From: Paenibacillus tyrphae
GTDB lineage: Bacteria; Bacillota; Bacilli; Paenibacillales; NBRC-103111
Direction of reading: 5' to 3'
DNA length: 64,000 bases
NCBI RefSeq assembly: GCF_000722545.1
Contig: NZ_JNVM01000010.1
Location: forward strand, 124,001-188,000
The notes under the pieces are model-generated. The model worked only from the letters and a program-made list of their open reading frames with translations. It was not told the DNA's origin and did not search any database. A program made the position numbers and the translations under genes. Positions 9,854-18,449 of this stretch are shown here, in pieces. Each line of letters opens with the position of its first letter. The first letter of the stretch is position 1.

Positions 9854-10540
9854 ATGGCGGTGTATAAATGGTTGGATAGATTGCAAAATCAATTCGATTA
9901 CATTGACAACGAGGGGGCTTTTTCATACAAGGGTATCTTTAGCTGCGAGGATAAAAAACGATATAAGAACGCGGTAGTCTGTTCTTCGCCTAATAATACG
10001 TATTTTCTAAATGTCCCACAGACGTTAAGACGATGCTTGTTTCTCTCCACGAACGAAAAAGCGGTATTGTGGGAACTTATGTCATGGATGAATAACGATG
10101 AAGGATGTTGCCAAGTTCCACTTAAAACATTGGAAATGTACACGGGTCTAAGCTATAAGACGGTTGGTAAAATGATTCAGGGTCTTGTCAAAAAGGGGTT
10201 CATAAAGAAAAGACATACATTTTCGGCTGACGTTTATCGTATATGTGATCTTTCCCAAAATCCTTATATTCTAGCGAGCGAATGCGTTTATGATTGGTAT
10301 AAAAAATACCATGCATTATGCAAACCTGATGAGAGAAGTATGATGCTGGAAAATATCATAGAGTATGATATTCCTCAATCTTTAGACAGTGCGCGAAAGG
10401 CTGTATATGAGTTTGTCGAAGACGAAAAACATTATAGGAAATTCATTAATATGATGGAGGAGGCAGGGGATTTCAAGGAAAACTACTTGGAAATGATCGG
10501 ATTATTGGAGAGCTACTTAAATGAGATACATTTTCGATAA
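9854..10540 (+). CDS. Winged-helix (HTH_36-like) protein, possibly from a mobile element
   Basis: The 228-residue protein starts at an ATG behind a GGGATGGGG site. Residues about 55-115 (LSTNEKAVLWELMSW, then LKTLEMYTGLSYKTVGKMIQ, VKKGFIKKR) form a winged helix-turn-helix of the kind found in plasmid or phage replication proteins and in replication-related HTH_36 proteins. The C-terminal half is helical, acidic and rich in Tyr/Lys, and I do not recognise it. The gene is AT-rich like the rest of the island, and no partner gene is visible. It may be a remnant of the element that carried the island, but that is inference. Confidence 0.6.
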   Translation: MAVYKWLDRLQNQFDYIDNEGAFSYKGIFSCEDKKRYKNAVVCSSPNNTYFLNVPQTLRRCLFLSTNEKAVLWELMSWMNNDEGCCQVPLKTLEMYTGLSYKTVGKMIQGLVKKGFIKKRHTFSADVYRICDLSQNPYILASECVYDWYKKYHALCKPDERSMMLENIIEYDIPQSLDSARKAVYEFVEDEKHYRKFINMMEEAGDFKENYLEMIGLLESYLNEIHFR

Positions 10541-11355
10541 TAAGGGTAAGCACCTTATACTATTATTGGGGTTAATAACCCAATAAGTAGCTCATGATTT
10601 CATCAGTCAAGGGATGTATAAATACTACGGTTTCAAATACCAAAATAGTCATTTTGAAATCGAATCTTTTACCTACCCCTATGTAATTTTACATGTGCTA
10701 CGGAAAATTAGTCCATAAGTATGTGTAAATTCCATCTACAATTAAAAGAAATATTAAAAGACCAAATTAAACGAAAGAATTAAAATTCTCATTATATTCC
10801 CTCTCGCGGTGCTCGGGACTATTTTTTCAAGGAGTCTACCACATTCGGTAGGCTTCTTTTTCATACCCTCCCCCGACCCCCTCCCGCGGCAGCCGCGGCG
10901 GGCTATTCGTTCACCAGACGCACAGAATGCCTGTGTAGGCGATTCTGGTGGTTGGGTAGTTCTTGGGGTTATTAATAATATTATCGCGTCAAATTACCCC
11001 CTTTCTGTTCGTCTAGTGATGCGAGTACAACGTTCTGCACCGCCCTCCCTCAAAAATCTCCCGTTGGTATCATGCTACCCCCGCGCCTGTGAAGGCGTAC
11101 TTTGCTTTCCCAAGACACTGGGGGGTTAGCGTGCTACTGCCTTCTCCCCACCCTAAATCATTTTATTTTTAAATTCAAATGCTCGAAAACCCCATTTACA
11201 ACCGCTGCTGCATGTGGCTAGATAGTCCCCATGAATCAACAAATGCGCTCTTTGACAATCGCATATTTGCAGGCTTCATGCACTCCCCTGCCCTGCGGCT
11301 CTACGGCTGTGCTAAGCGCGTTGCATGACTTGTAGGTGGGAAAGGCTCTTGGGGT
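10541..11355. other. Long non-coding stretch in the island, with a terminator
   Basis: This is about 815 bases without a supported gene. It includes a hairpin terminator at 10833-10861 and a pyrimidine-rich GC-richer patch (about 10867-11150) that differs from its AT-rich surroundings and looks like inserted or decayed sequence. The downstream reading frame begins abruptly inside a repeat unit, so its missing 5' part was probably lost here. Confidence 0.4.
10833..10861 (+). terminator. Rho-independent terminator
   Basis: AGTCTACC pairs with GGTAGGCT (one G-U pair) over a 6-base loop, followed by TCTTTTTC. Confidence 0.6.
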
Positions 11356-12447
11356 ATGCCTACGGCTAGACCAGCGGAAACAGGCTTGACGAATGCATGG
11401 ACAACAATCGGAGGCATTACTACTGCACCGGGTAATGCGGTTATGGCTAGAATCCATTTGCACTTGGAATCACCTGCACCCGGAGCCTTCATTATGGATG
11501 CTGTTAGTTTTAAGAAGAGCTTAGATGGAAATCTTCTGTATAATGAAAGCTTTGAGATCTATACGGGAACCAATGGAATAGCAGACGGATGGACAGGATA
11601 CTGGCATGGAGCAGCGGGAGAATATAAAGTGATCTCTTCACCGGTAGTGTCTGGTAACCAAGCGCAACAAATATCAATGGCTGGGTTAGGTGGACTTTAT
11701 CAGGAAGTGGCCGTGACCGGGAATAGTACTTATGAAATTAAGGGTCGGGTAAATATTACGGCGCTATCCAGCGGCAAAGTTCAACTGGTCGTTCTATACT
11801 ATGATGCAGCGGGTAAGTTGTTGAGGGATGAACGTTCGGGGGAGACGAGCTTGACGAATGCGTGGACAACAATCGGAGGTCTTACTACCGCGCCGGGTAA
11901 CGCGGTCATGGCGAGAATTCATTTGCACTTGGAATCAACCGCACCCGGAGCCTTCATTATGGACGCTGTTAGTTTTAAGAAGAGCTTAGATGGAAATCTT
12001 CTATATAACGAAAATTTTGAAATCTACACAGGAAAAAACGGAATAGCGGATGGATGGACAAGATATGGAGCGGCGGGAGACTTTAAGGTGGTTACGACGC
12101 CAGTAGTATCAGGAAGCCGTGCGCAACAAGTATCAATGGCAGGCTTGGGAGGAATTTACCAAGAAGTAGCCATAACAGGAAACAGTACCTATGAAATTAA
12201 AGGACTGGTAAATATTACGGCGCTATCTAGCGGTAAGGTACAGATGGTTGTTCAATATTATGATGCTTCGGGTAACCTGCTAAGTGATGTTAGACCAGCG
12301 GAAACAGGCTTGACGAATACATGGACAACAATCGGAGGCATTACTACTGCACCGGGTAATGCAGTTATGGCTAGAATCCATTTACACTTGGAATCACCCG
12401 CACCGGGAGCCTTCATTATGGACGCTGTTAGTTTTAAGAAGAGCTAA
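11356..12447 (+). CDS. Tandem lectin-like (CBM4/9-type) repeat protein, 5'-truncated
   Basis: The frame (363 codons) consists of tandem modules of about 155 residues, a 465-bp DNA period measured between the two GIADGW sites. Each module reads NLLYNExFEIYTGxNGIADGW ... TYEIKG ... VVxYYDAxGxLL ... TNxWTTIGGxTTAPGNAVMARIHLHLES ... FIMDAVSFKKS, the outline of a carbohydrate-binding jelly roll. The first ATG falls in the middle of a module, and there is no signal peptide or YD segment as in the related gene at 13488. This is therefore probably the 3' end of a decapitated gene. The modules are nearly identical in DNA, which suggests recent duplication or conversion. Whether it is translated is doubtful. 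Confidence 0.55.
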   Translation: MPTARPAETGLTNAWTTIGGITTAPGNAVMARIHLHLESPAPGAFIMDAVSFKKSLDGNLLYNESFEIYTGTNGIADGWTGYWHGAAGEYKVISSPVVSGNQAQQISMAGLGGLYQEVAVTGNSTYEIKGRVNITALSSGKVQLVVLYYDAAGKLLRDERSGETSLTNAWTTIGGLTTAPGNAVMARIHLHLESTAPGAFIMDAVSFKKSLDGNLLYNENFEIYTGKNGIADGWTRYGAAGDFKVVTTPVVSGSRAQQVSMAGLGGIYQEVAITGNSTYEIKGLVNITALSSGKVQMVVQYYDASGNLLSDVRPAETGLTNTWTTIGGITTAPGNAVMARIHLHLESPAPGAFIMDAVSFKKS

Positions 12448-12798
12448 TTTGAGGGACGATATCCGGATTGCAAGAATAACAAAGTAAGATATAGCAATCA
12501 CATAAACTACGGTCTTTCTGAGGAAACAGGAGGTACACGTATTTTGGTCTAACGCAATGATCACACCTATACCTTGGAAGGTAAAGTATTGGGCTATTCT
12601 AAAATCAGCGAGCTAATCTCTCATTGAACACAACACGACTAATCCACGTGTTGTGTTTTTTCTAAGTCTAGCGAGCTCCTGAACAAAGTTACAAGCTAGC
12701 TACATTTACACAAGCTATCTGGAAAAGGTGTAATTTAACAAAAAAAGATAAGCCCTGAAAAACATCATAACAAAACTTCTTGGAGGCACTCATATTAC
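12448..12798. other. Spacer with terminator between two cassette genes
   Basis: No gene is seen here. A strong hairpin lies at 12627-12662, and the leader of the broken gene at 12799 follows. Around 12510-12550 a short in-frame relic (YGLSEETGGTRILV) may be left over from a lost coding sequence. Confidence 0.35.
12627..12662 (+). terminator. Rho-independent terminator
   Basis: AACACAACACG (12627-12637) pairs with CGTGTTGTGTT (12647-12657), followed by T5. Confidence 0.8.
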
Positions 12799-13259
12799 AT
12801 GCTAAAAAGATTCATTTCCTTTTCAATATGTTTCATGTTTAGTATTAGTTGGGTTTCAACGACCATGGCTGCAAACGTCAAAACGCAACATCTTTACGAT
12901 AGTAAAGGAACATTAAAGGAAGCTACGACTTCAAATGGAACCATTTATTACGACTATGATTCCAATGGGAATTTGCTCCTGACGGTTGGGCAAATTTGGA
13001 AAGCCAAGGAGTTCTGGCAAGCTACCAGAATGAAGACAGGTATGTGATGTCGGGAAAGCGGGCACAGAAGATGACCAGTACTGCTTTAAATGGCAGAAGC
13101 ATGGCGCTATTACAAGCTTTGGAAGTAGAGCCTAACCAACCGTATCGACTAAACGGACAGGTATATGCAGCGGAGTTAAACAACGCACAAACCAAGCTGA
13201 CCGTAGCATTTTATGATGCGAGATACATTGATTCCATGCATTTTGTCTATACTCCATAA
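12799..13259 (+). pseudogene. Broken YD-repeat/lectin-like secreted protein
   Basis: The first frame (12799-13047) encodes a signal peptide ending TTMAA and one YD repeat (LYDSKGTLKEA, YYDYDSNGNLLL). It then runs into out-of-frame sequence. The expected continuation (DGWANLESQGVLASYQNEDR ... SGKRAQKM ... YRLNGQVYAAELNNAQTKLTVAFYDA) is in another frame up to 13259. Compared with the intact relative at 13488, the stretch between GNLL and DGW (the SFETYSGTNGVA part) is missing, and the module stops early after FYDA. An internal deletion plus a 3' truncation explain both. A GGAGG site precedes the ATG. Confidence 0.7.
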
Positions 13260-13487
13260 CCAATTTTGAACAATATTTCAAGTTTGATATGCTTGGATCG
13301 ATCCCTTATGAGGATGAACGAAGAATGCATACTCACGATCTAGAAGTAGAGACAAATTGATTGGCAGTTGACCACTGACGAAGCCCGATAAAATTAATGT
13401 GCACTTAACCATTATTCGAGAATTGACTCGGTATTAGTAGACAGGATTATTGGTTGCTTTTTTATCAATTATTGAAAGGAACTTTAA

Positions 13488-15147
13488 ATGAATACGAAAA
13501 TATATATAAAAATATTGATTTTGATAGTAGTTGTTATTAGTTTTTCTTCTGGTTTTACACAGTCTGCATTAGCCGATACTTATTTCTATGATTCAAATGG
13601 AAAATTAACCCAACAAATTAGGTCTGATGGTTCTGTGAGTTACTATTACGACCAAAACGGGAACTTGTTAAATAAATTGGTGAATAATAACATCATGGCG
13701 AATTATAGTTTCGAAACTTATTCAGGGACAAACGGCGTAGCGGATAATTGGAATGCGTATGCCGATCCCGGAATAAATCCAGTTTACCAAGTAGTAACGT
13801 GGCCTGTAAGTGCGGGGCAACGTGCACAGAAGCTAGCCGCTAGTAATATACCAAGTGGAGGCTTGCATATTTTTCAGGATACGATGGTAAAAAGCGACAC
13901 AACGTATAGTCTAAGCGGACGTTTGAGAATTAGTGAGCTAATGAATGCTAAGGCATCGGTGTTTGTGTACTTTTATGATGCGGCCTATAATTTGTTGGGG
14001 AGCGAAAATATTGCGGAATACACGGCTAATATGGACTACACCAGCCTTGTCGGCTCTTTTACAACTCCGGCAGGGACAACCCAAGCCCGCGTTCATATCC
14101 GGTTAGACGCATTGGCAAAAGGTGGCGGCGGGACACTCCATGCGGACTCTTTTGCGATTAAAAAGGAAAGTGCAGCAAATTTATTGATTAACGGTGGTTA
14201 TGAGGATAATACAGGGACCAAACGGCGTAGCGGACAATTGGAGTCCATATGCTGATCCCGGAATAAATCCAGTTTACCAAGTAGTAACGTGGCCTGTAAG
14301 TGCGGGTCAACGTGCACAGAAGTTAGCCGCTAGCAATATACCAAGTGGAGGCTTGCATATTTTTCAGGATACGATGGTAAAAAGCGGCACAACGTTTAGT
14401 CTAAGCGGACGATTGAGAATTAGCGAGCTGATGAACGCTAAGGCATCGGTATTTGTGTACTTTTATGATGCGGCTTATAATTTGTTGGGCAGCGAAAATA
14501 TTGCGGAATACAAGGCTAACACAGACTACACCAGCCTTGTCGGCTCTTTTACAACTCCGGCAGGGACAACCCAAGCCCGCGTTCATATCCGGTTAGACGC
14601 ATTGGCAAAAGGTGGCGGCGGGACACTCCATGCGGACTCTTTTGCGATTAAAAAGGAAAGTGCAGCAAATTTATTGATTAACGGTGGTTATGAGGAAAGT
14701 ACAGGAATAATCGGCGTAGCGGATAATTGGAATGCGTATGCTGATCCCGGAATAAATCCAGCTTACCAAGTAGTAACGTGGCCTGTAAGTGCGGGTCAAC
14801 GTGCACAGAAGTTAGCCGCTAGCAATATACCAAGCGGAGGCCTGCATATTTTTCAAGATACGATGGTAAAAAGCGGCACAACGTATAGTCTAAGCGGACG
14901 GTTGAGAATTAATGACCTAATGAATGCTAAGGCATCGGTATTTGTGTACTTTTATGATGCGGCTTATAATTTGTTGGGCAGCGAAAATATTGCGGAATAC
15001 AAGGCTAATATGGACTACACCAGCCTTATCGGATCTTTTAAAACTCCGGCAGGAACAACCCAAGCCCGCGTTCATATCCGGTTAGACGCATTGGCAAAAG
15101 GTGGCGGCGGGACACTCTACGTCGATGAAGTTTCAATGATAGATTAG
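13488..15147 (+). pseudogene. Secreted mini-YD protein with three lectin-like modules, one frameshift
   Basis: An ATG follows AAAGGAAC. Residues 1-30 are a signal peptide (IKILILIVVVISF, ending SALA). One YD repeat follows (TYFYDSNGKLTQQI, SYYYDQNGNLLNKL), then three modules of 163 residues each (GVADNWNAYADPGINPVYQVV, GGLHIFQDTMVKSxTTYSLSGRL, ASVFVYFYDAAYNLLGSE, AGTTQARVHIRLDAL). Their GGCGTAG landmarks lie at 13734, 14224 and 14713. The steps are 490 and 489 bp, so one extra base sits at the start of module two (GGGACCAAACGG against GGGACAAACGG, 14218-14219). It truncates the first frame at 14255; the second frame continues to 15147. Without that base the product would be about 553 residues. 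It may be a true mutation, a phase-variation state or a sequencing error. Confidence 0.7.
13690..15147 (+). repeat. Three tandem 489-bp repeats (lectin-like modules)
   Basis: Three nearly identical in-frame copies run head to tail, with landmarks at 13734, 14224 and 14713. Long blocks are base-for-base the same between copies, for example around the CAAGTAGTAACGTGGCCTGT segment. That implies recent duplication or ongoing gene conversion, and makes copy-number change by recombination likely. Confidence 0.85.
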
Positions 15148-15225
15148 CTGACAAGTAATATAGAAATGGATTTTTTATTGTGGAATTATTTATAACTAAT
15201 AGGGAACGATTCGAATATTTTGAAG

Positions 15226-15272
15226 AGGACAGGTAGAGAGATTAGGACGCTTACCTGTCCTTTTAGTTTTTA
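15226..15272 (+). terminator. Rho-independent terminator after the cassette gene
   Basis: AGGACAGGTA (15226-15235) pairs with TACCTGTCCT (about 15252-15261), followed by a T-rich tail. Confidence 0.75.
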
Positions 15273-15436
15273 AATGGTTTATAAATTTAAAGATCTAAGT
15301 GAGAGTTCATCCTCAACTAATCCCCAAAAAAAGGGATTAAAAGTTTACCACCGATGAGCCTGATTAAATTAAAATGCCAATTTCATGGCCGGTGCTAACA
15401 ATGATCACGAAAAGATTGGAATTATTTTCCGATAAA

Positions 15437-15472
15437 TCTCGGTTTTAGAGAGCAATCTCTTCCGGGGTTTTT
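15437..15472 (+). terminator. Rho-independent terminator-like hairpin
   Basis: CTCGG...AGAGA pairs with TCTCT...CCGGG, followed by seven T. Confidence 0.55.
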
Positions 15473-15603
15473 TTGTGATAAATCATTTTGTTAACACACA
15501 AAATTTTATGTGCGCGTGGCGGAGGAATAAGCAATGAAATTTTGCTATCCGTCACAGTGCCATAAAACGTGCTATCTTACACTAGAATCTTCCCTTCGCC
15601 CAT

Positions 15604-15635
15604 CCGCCCGTTTGGTCACCGCGCCGGCGGGTGAA
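15604..15635. repeat. Right copy of 32-bp direct repeat bracketing the AT-rich island
   Basis: Same orientation as 3037-3068, 29 of 32 positions identical. GC-richer chromosome-like sequence resumes just to the right. Confidence 0.7.
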
Positions 15636-15809
15636 TCGCCAAAGAAACAAAAATAATACAACAAATAAAAAAACAGTCTTGTTGTTGGCTTTCTTCGTCC
15701 ATTTTAGAATAAAAACAGAAGCCGGGCGGCCTTGGAAATGCCGGTTTCGGGTCCCGCGGACCGCATGCTCCGCAGGAACAAATCCACACTAAAGTCAGGG
15801 GTGCTGAAT

Positions 15810-16868
15810 GTGAAAAGATTGAAAAAAGGTTTGGTTTCCATGGCATTGCTTACGCTGGCCTTCTCGTTAGCGGCTTGCGGGCAGACACCGGTGGCGAGCG
15901 ATTCCGGGAAAAAGGAAGAGAAAACCGCGGCCCAAAAAGAAGAGAAAAAAGCGAATCTCGTTGTTGCCGGCGTCGTCTTTCAGGAAGACCAGTTTATGAA
16001 ATTGCTATCGCTCGGTTATCAGGATGCCGCCAATACGGCCGGCGTCAAAATTTTGACGGGCAATACCGGGAACGATCAGGGAAAAGAAACCGAGTTGATC
16101 AACACGTATATCGGGCAAAAGCTGGACGGGATCGCCATCGCACCGCTTAATCAGGATTCCTCGGTGGCTGCGCTTAAGCGGGCGGACGACAAGGGCGTGA
16201 AGGTTTCCGTCACGAACATTTCCTTGACCAACGCACCGTTCATCGTCGGCGGCTATACGTCGGACAACAAAAATATCGGTCAGGTGACCGGGAAGGAAGC
16301 GGCCCGCTTCATCCAGGAAAAGCTGGGAGGCAAAGCGAAAATCGCCGTGCTGCAATACAAGTCCCAGCTTCCGCAGCAAAGCACCGACCGGGTGAACGGC
16401 TTTTTGGAAGAGGTGAAAAAAGTAAACCCCGATGTGCAGGTCGTGGCCGATCAAGACGCATGGCTGCAGGATAAGGCCGTCTCCGTCGTCGGCGATATTT
16501 TGACGGCTCACCCGGACGTGAACGTCATCTGGGCGGCTAACGAGGGCGGCACGATCGGAGCGGCGATGGCGGTGAAGAATGCGGGCAAATCGGGCAAGGT
16601 GTATGTGTTCGGCACCGATGCGAGCTATCAGTTGATCGCAATGCTGAAGGAGAAGGACAATATTTTGCAGGCGATTGCGGGTCAAGATCCGTACAGTATG
16701 GGATATAAAGCGATGGAGCTGCTGATCAAGGGCTTGAAGGGCGAAGATGTGAGCGCGAACAAAGGGAAGACGACAAGCGTTGACGGAATTCTACTAAGCC
16801 GATCCAATCCCGAAGGCCTCGCCAAGTTCGAAGCGGATTTGAATGCCAAAATGAGCAAGAGCAAGTGA
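15810..16868 (+). CDS. Sugar ABC transporter substrate-binding lipoprotein (RbsB-like)
   Basis: This is the extracytoplasmic receptor of a ribose/galactose-class importer, anchored to the membrane by lipid. From the GTG at 15810 the leader is short and basic with a hydrophobic core and a lipobox (SLAAC, Cys23), then a charged linker. The rest is a type 1 periplasmic-binding fold (Peripla_BP_4 type): GNTGNDQGKETELINTYI, KLDGIAIAPLNQDS, NVIWAANEGGTIGAA and a C-terminal VDGILLSRSN. A longer frame begins at 15732, but the GTG gives a proper lipoprotein leader and has CAGGGG in front. The ATPase and permease genes follow. The bound sugar cannot be read from sequence. Confidence 0.85.
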   Translation: MKRLKKGLVSMALLTLAFSLAACGQTPVASDSGKKEEKTAAQKEEKKANLVVAGVVFQEDQFMKLLSLGYQDAANTAGVKILTGNTGNDQGKETELINTYIGQKLDGIAIAPLNQDSSVAALKRADDKGVKVSVTNISLTNAPFIVGGYTSDNKNIGQVTGKEAARFIQEKLGGKAKIAVLQYKSQLPQQSTDRVNGFLEEVKKVNPDVQVVADQDAWLQDKAVSVVGDILTAHPDVNVIWAANEGGTIGAAMAVKNAGKSGKVYVFGTDASYQLIAMLKEKDNILQAIAGQDPYSMGYKAMELLIKGLKGEDVSANKGKTTSVDGILLSRSNPEGLAKFEADLNAKMSKSK

Positions 16869-16961
16869 TATGACTATTAACCGCATCGGGAGACGGAGGG
16901 GCTGCTGCAGCGGCCCCGGATGGCCGGTAGAAGCCCCAGAGGAGATCGCGAGGGAAGGCAT

Positions 16962-18449
16962 ATGAGCGTATTGGAAACCCGCAGCATTACGAAGCATTAC
17001 CCCGGCACGGTCGCGTTGGATCAGGTGACGGTGTCGTTTGAGAGCGGCAAGGTGCACGCGCTGCTCGGCAAGAACGGGTCCGGCAAATCGACCCTGCTCA
17101 AAATTTTTTCCGGCGCCGTCCAGCCGACGCAAGGAGAAGTCATACTGGATGGCACCGCGCTGCGCTTTAAAGATCCCGGTGACGCATTCGCCCAAGGAGT
17201 CGCCATCGTATATCAGGAGCTCAGTCTCGTCCCCGGCATGACGGTGGCGGAAAATATTTTCTTGGGCCGACTGCCGATGAAAGGTCCGTTTATCGACTGG
17301 AAGAAAGCCTACAGCATGACCCGCGAGCTGCTGAACGAATACAACATCGATATCGCTGCGGACGAACTGGTGGCGAATTTGAGCGTCGGTCAGGCGCAAA
17401 TGATCGAGATTGTGAAAGCGCTGACGTTCAAGCCGAAGGTGCTTCAACTGGATGAGCCGACCTCGGCTTTGGCCAAAAATGAGATTGATTCGTTGTTCAA
17501 TATGATCCGCGAGCTGAAGAAAAAAGACGTCATCATCATTTACGTCTCACACCGGCTCCATGAGCTGTGGGAGATTGCGGATACGTGCACCGTTCTGCGC
17601 GAAGGGCATTTTATCGGCACGGCTCCGATGGCCGGTCTCACCCGGAAAGAACTGATCCATATGATGTTCGGCGATGTAGAGATCCGGACGCGTCCGGATG
17701 ATCTGCGCGTGACCAACGAGGTGGTGCTGGAGGTCAAAGGGCTGACGCGAAAACACAAATTCCGCGATATCTCCTTCCAATTGAAAAAAGGGGAAATTCT
17801 CGGCATCGCCGGCATGCTGGGCTCCGGGCGTACCGAGCTGCTGAAATCAATCTTCGGCGCCGACCAGTTGGATAGCGGCGAAATTTACTGCTGCGGACAG
17901 CGGATCGATTCGCCGACTCCTGCGAGAATGAAAAAAGCCGGCTTGGCCTTAACGCCGGAGGACCGGAAGCACGAGGGCCTGATCCAGCTCGCTTCGATCC
18001 GCGACAATCTGTGTGTGGCGAGCCTTGACCGGATCGCGAAGGGCCCGATGATCCGCAAGAAAACGGAGGCCGAATTTGTGCGCCGTCAGATGGAAGAGCT
18101 GCAGATCAAAGCGACCGACGTCGAGCATCCGGTTTCTTCGTTGTCCGGCGGCAATCAGCAGAAGGTCGTGGTCGGCAACTGGCTGAATACGGACCCGAAG
18201 ATTATGTTTTTCGATGAGCCGACGCGCGGGATCGACGTGAACGCCAAGCAGCAAATTTTTCAGGTCATCTGGGAGCAGTCTCGTAAGGGCATATCGAGCA
18301 TTATGGTTTCGTCCGAGCTGGAGGAGCTGCTTGAGGTGTGCCACCGGATTTTGATTTTGCGGGACGGACGCATCGAAGGGGAATACGTCCCCGAGGAACT
18401 GAAGATCGACGAGCTGTACGCGTTAAGTATGGGAGGAGAAACCGCATGA
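16962..18449 (+). CDS. Sugar ABC transporter ATP-binding protein, two nucleotide-binding domains (RbsA/MglA-like)
   Basis: This 495-residue duplicated ATPase energises the importer from the cytoplasmic face. The first half has Walker A GKNGSGKST, a signature LSVGQAQ and Walker B VLQLDEPTSAL. The second half has a degenerate P-loop (GMLGSGRTE), LSGGNQQKVV and IMFFDEPTRGID. That pattern is normal for RbsA/MglA/XylG proteins, where one site is weak. The start at 16962 is chosen because GAGGGAAGG lies just upstream and the protein then begins in the usual way (VLETRSITKHYPGTVALD). The stop overlaps the permease ATG as ATGA. Confidence 0.92.
   Translation: MSVLETRSITKHYPGTVALDQVTVSFESGKVHALLGKNGSGKSTLLKIFSGAVQPTQGEVILDGTALRFKDPGDAFAQGVAIVYQELSLVPGMTVAENIFLGRLPMKGPFIDWKKAYSMTRELLNEYNIDIAADELVANLSVGQAQMIEIVKALTFKPKVLQLDEPTSALAKNEIDSLFNMIRELKKKDVIIIYVSHRLHELWEIADTCTVLREGHFIGTAPMAGLTRKELIHMMFGDVEIRTRPDDLRVTNEVVLEVKGLTRKHKFRDISFQLKKGEILGIAGMLGSGRTELLKSIFGADQLDSGEIYCCGQRIDSPTPARMKKAGLALTPEDRKHEGLIQLASIRDNLCVASLDRIAKGPMIRKKTEAEFVRRQMEELQIKATDVEHPVSSLSGGNQQKVVVGNWLNTDPKIMFFDEPTRGIDVNAKQQIFQVIWEQSRKGISSIMVSSELEELLEVCHRILILRDGRIEGEYVPEELKIDELYALSMGGETA

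Larger units (their letters stand above)
15148..15809. other. Island right border, non-coding
   Basis: This stretch holds two terminators (15226-15272 and 15437-15472) and the right 32-bp repeat. A 40-codon open frame at 15535-15657 has a GGAGG site but is compositionally odd and reads through the repeat. The leader of the sugar transporter operon follows. Confidence 0.45.

Noticed and set aside
9658..9867. 69-codon frame ahead of the winged-helix gene
   Set aside because: It runs through a terminator hairpin and has no ribosome site.
13690..15147. CRISPR array
   Set aside because: The repeats are long (489 bp), coding and without spacers.
3069..15603. Complete prophage or transposon
   Set aside because: No integrase, transposase, capsid or terminase gene and no target duplication beyond the 32-bp repeats.
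15535..15657. 40-codon frame with a GGAGG site
   Set aside because: It reads through the 32-bp repeat and ends in Lys/Gln run sequence; composition is unlike a real protein, although the ribosome site is good.
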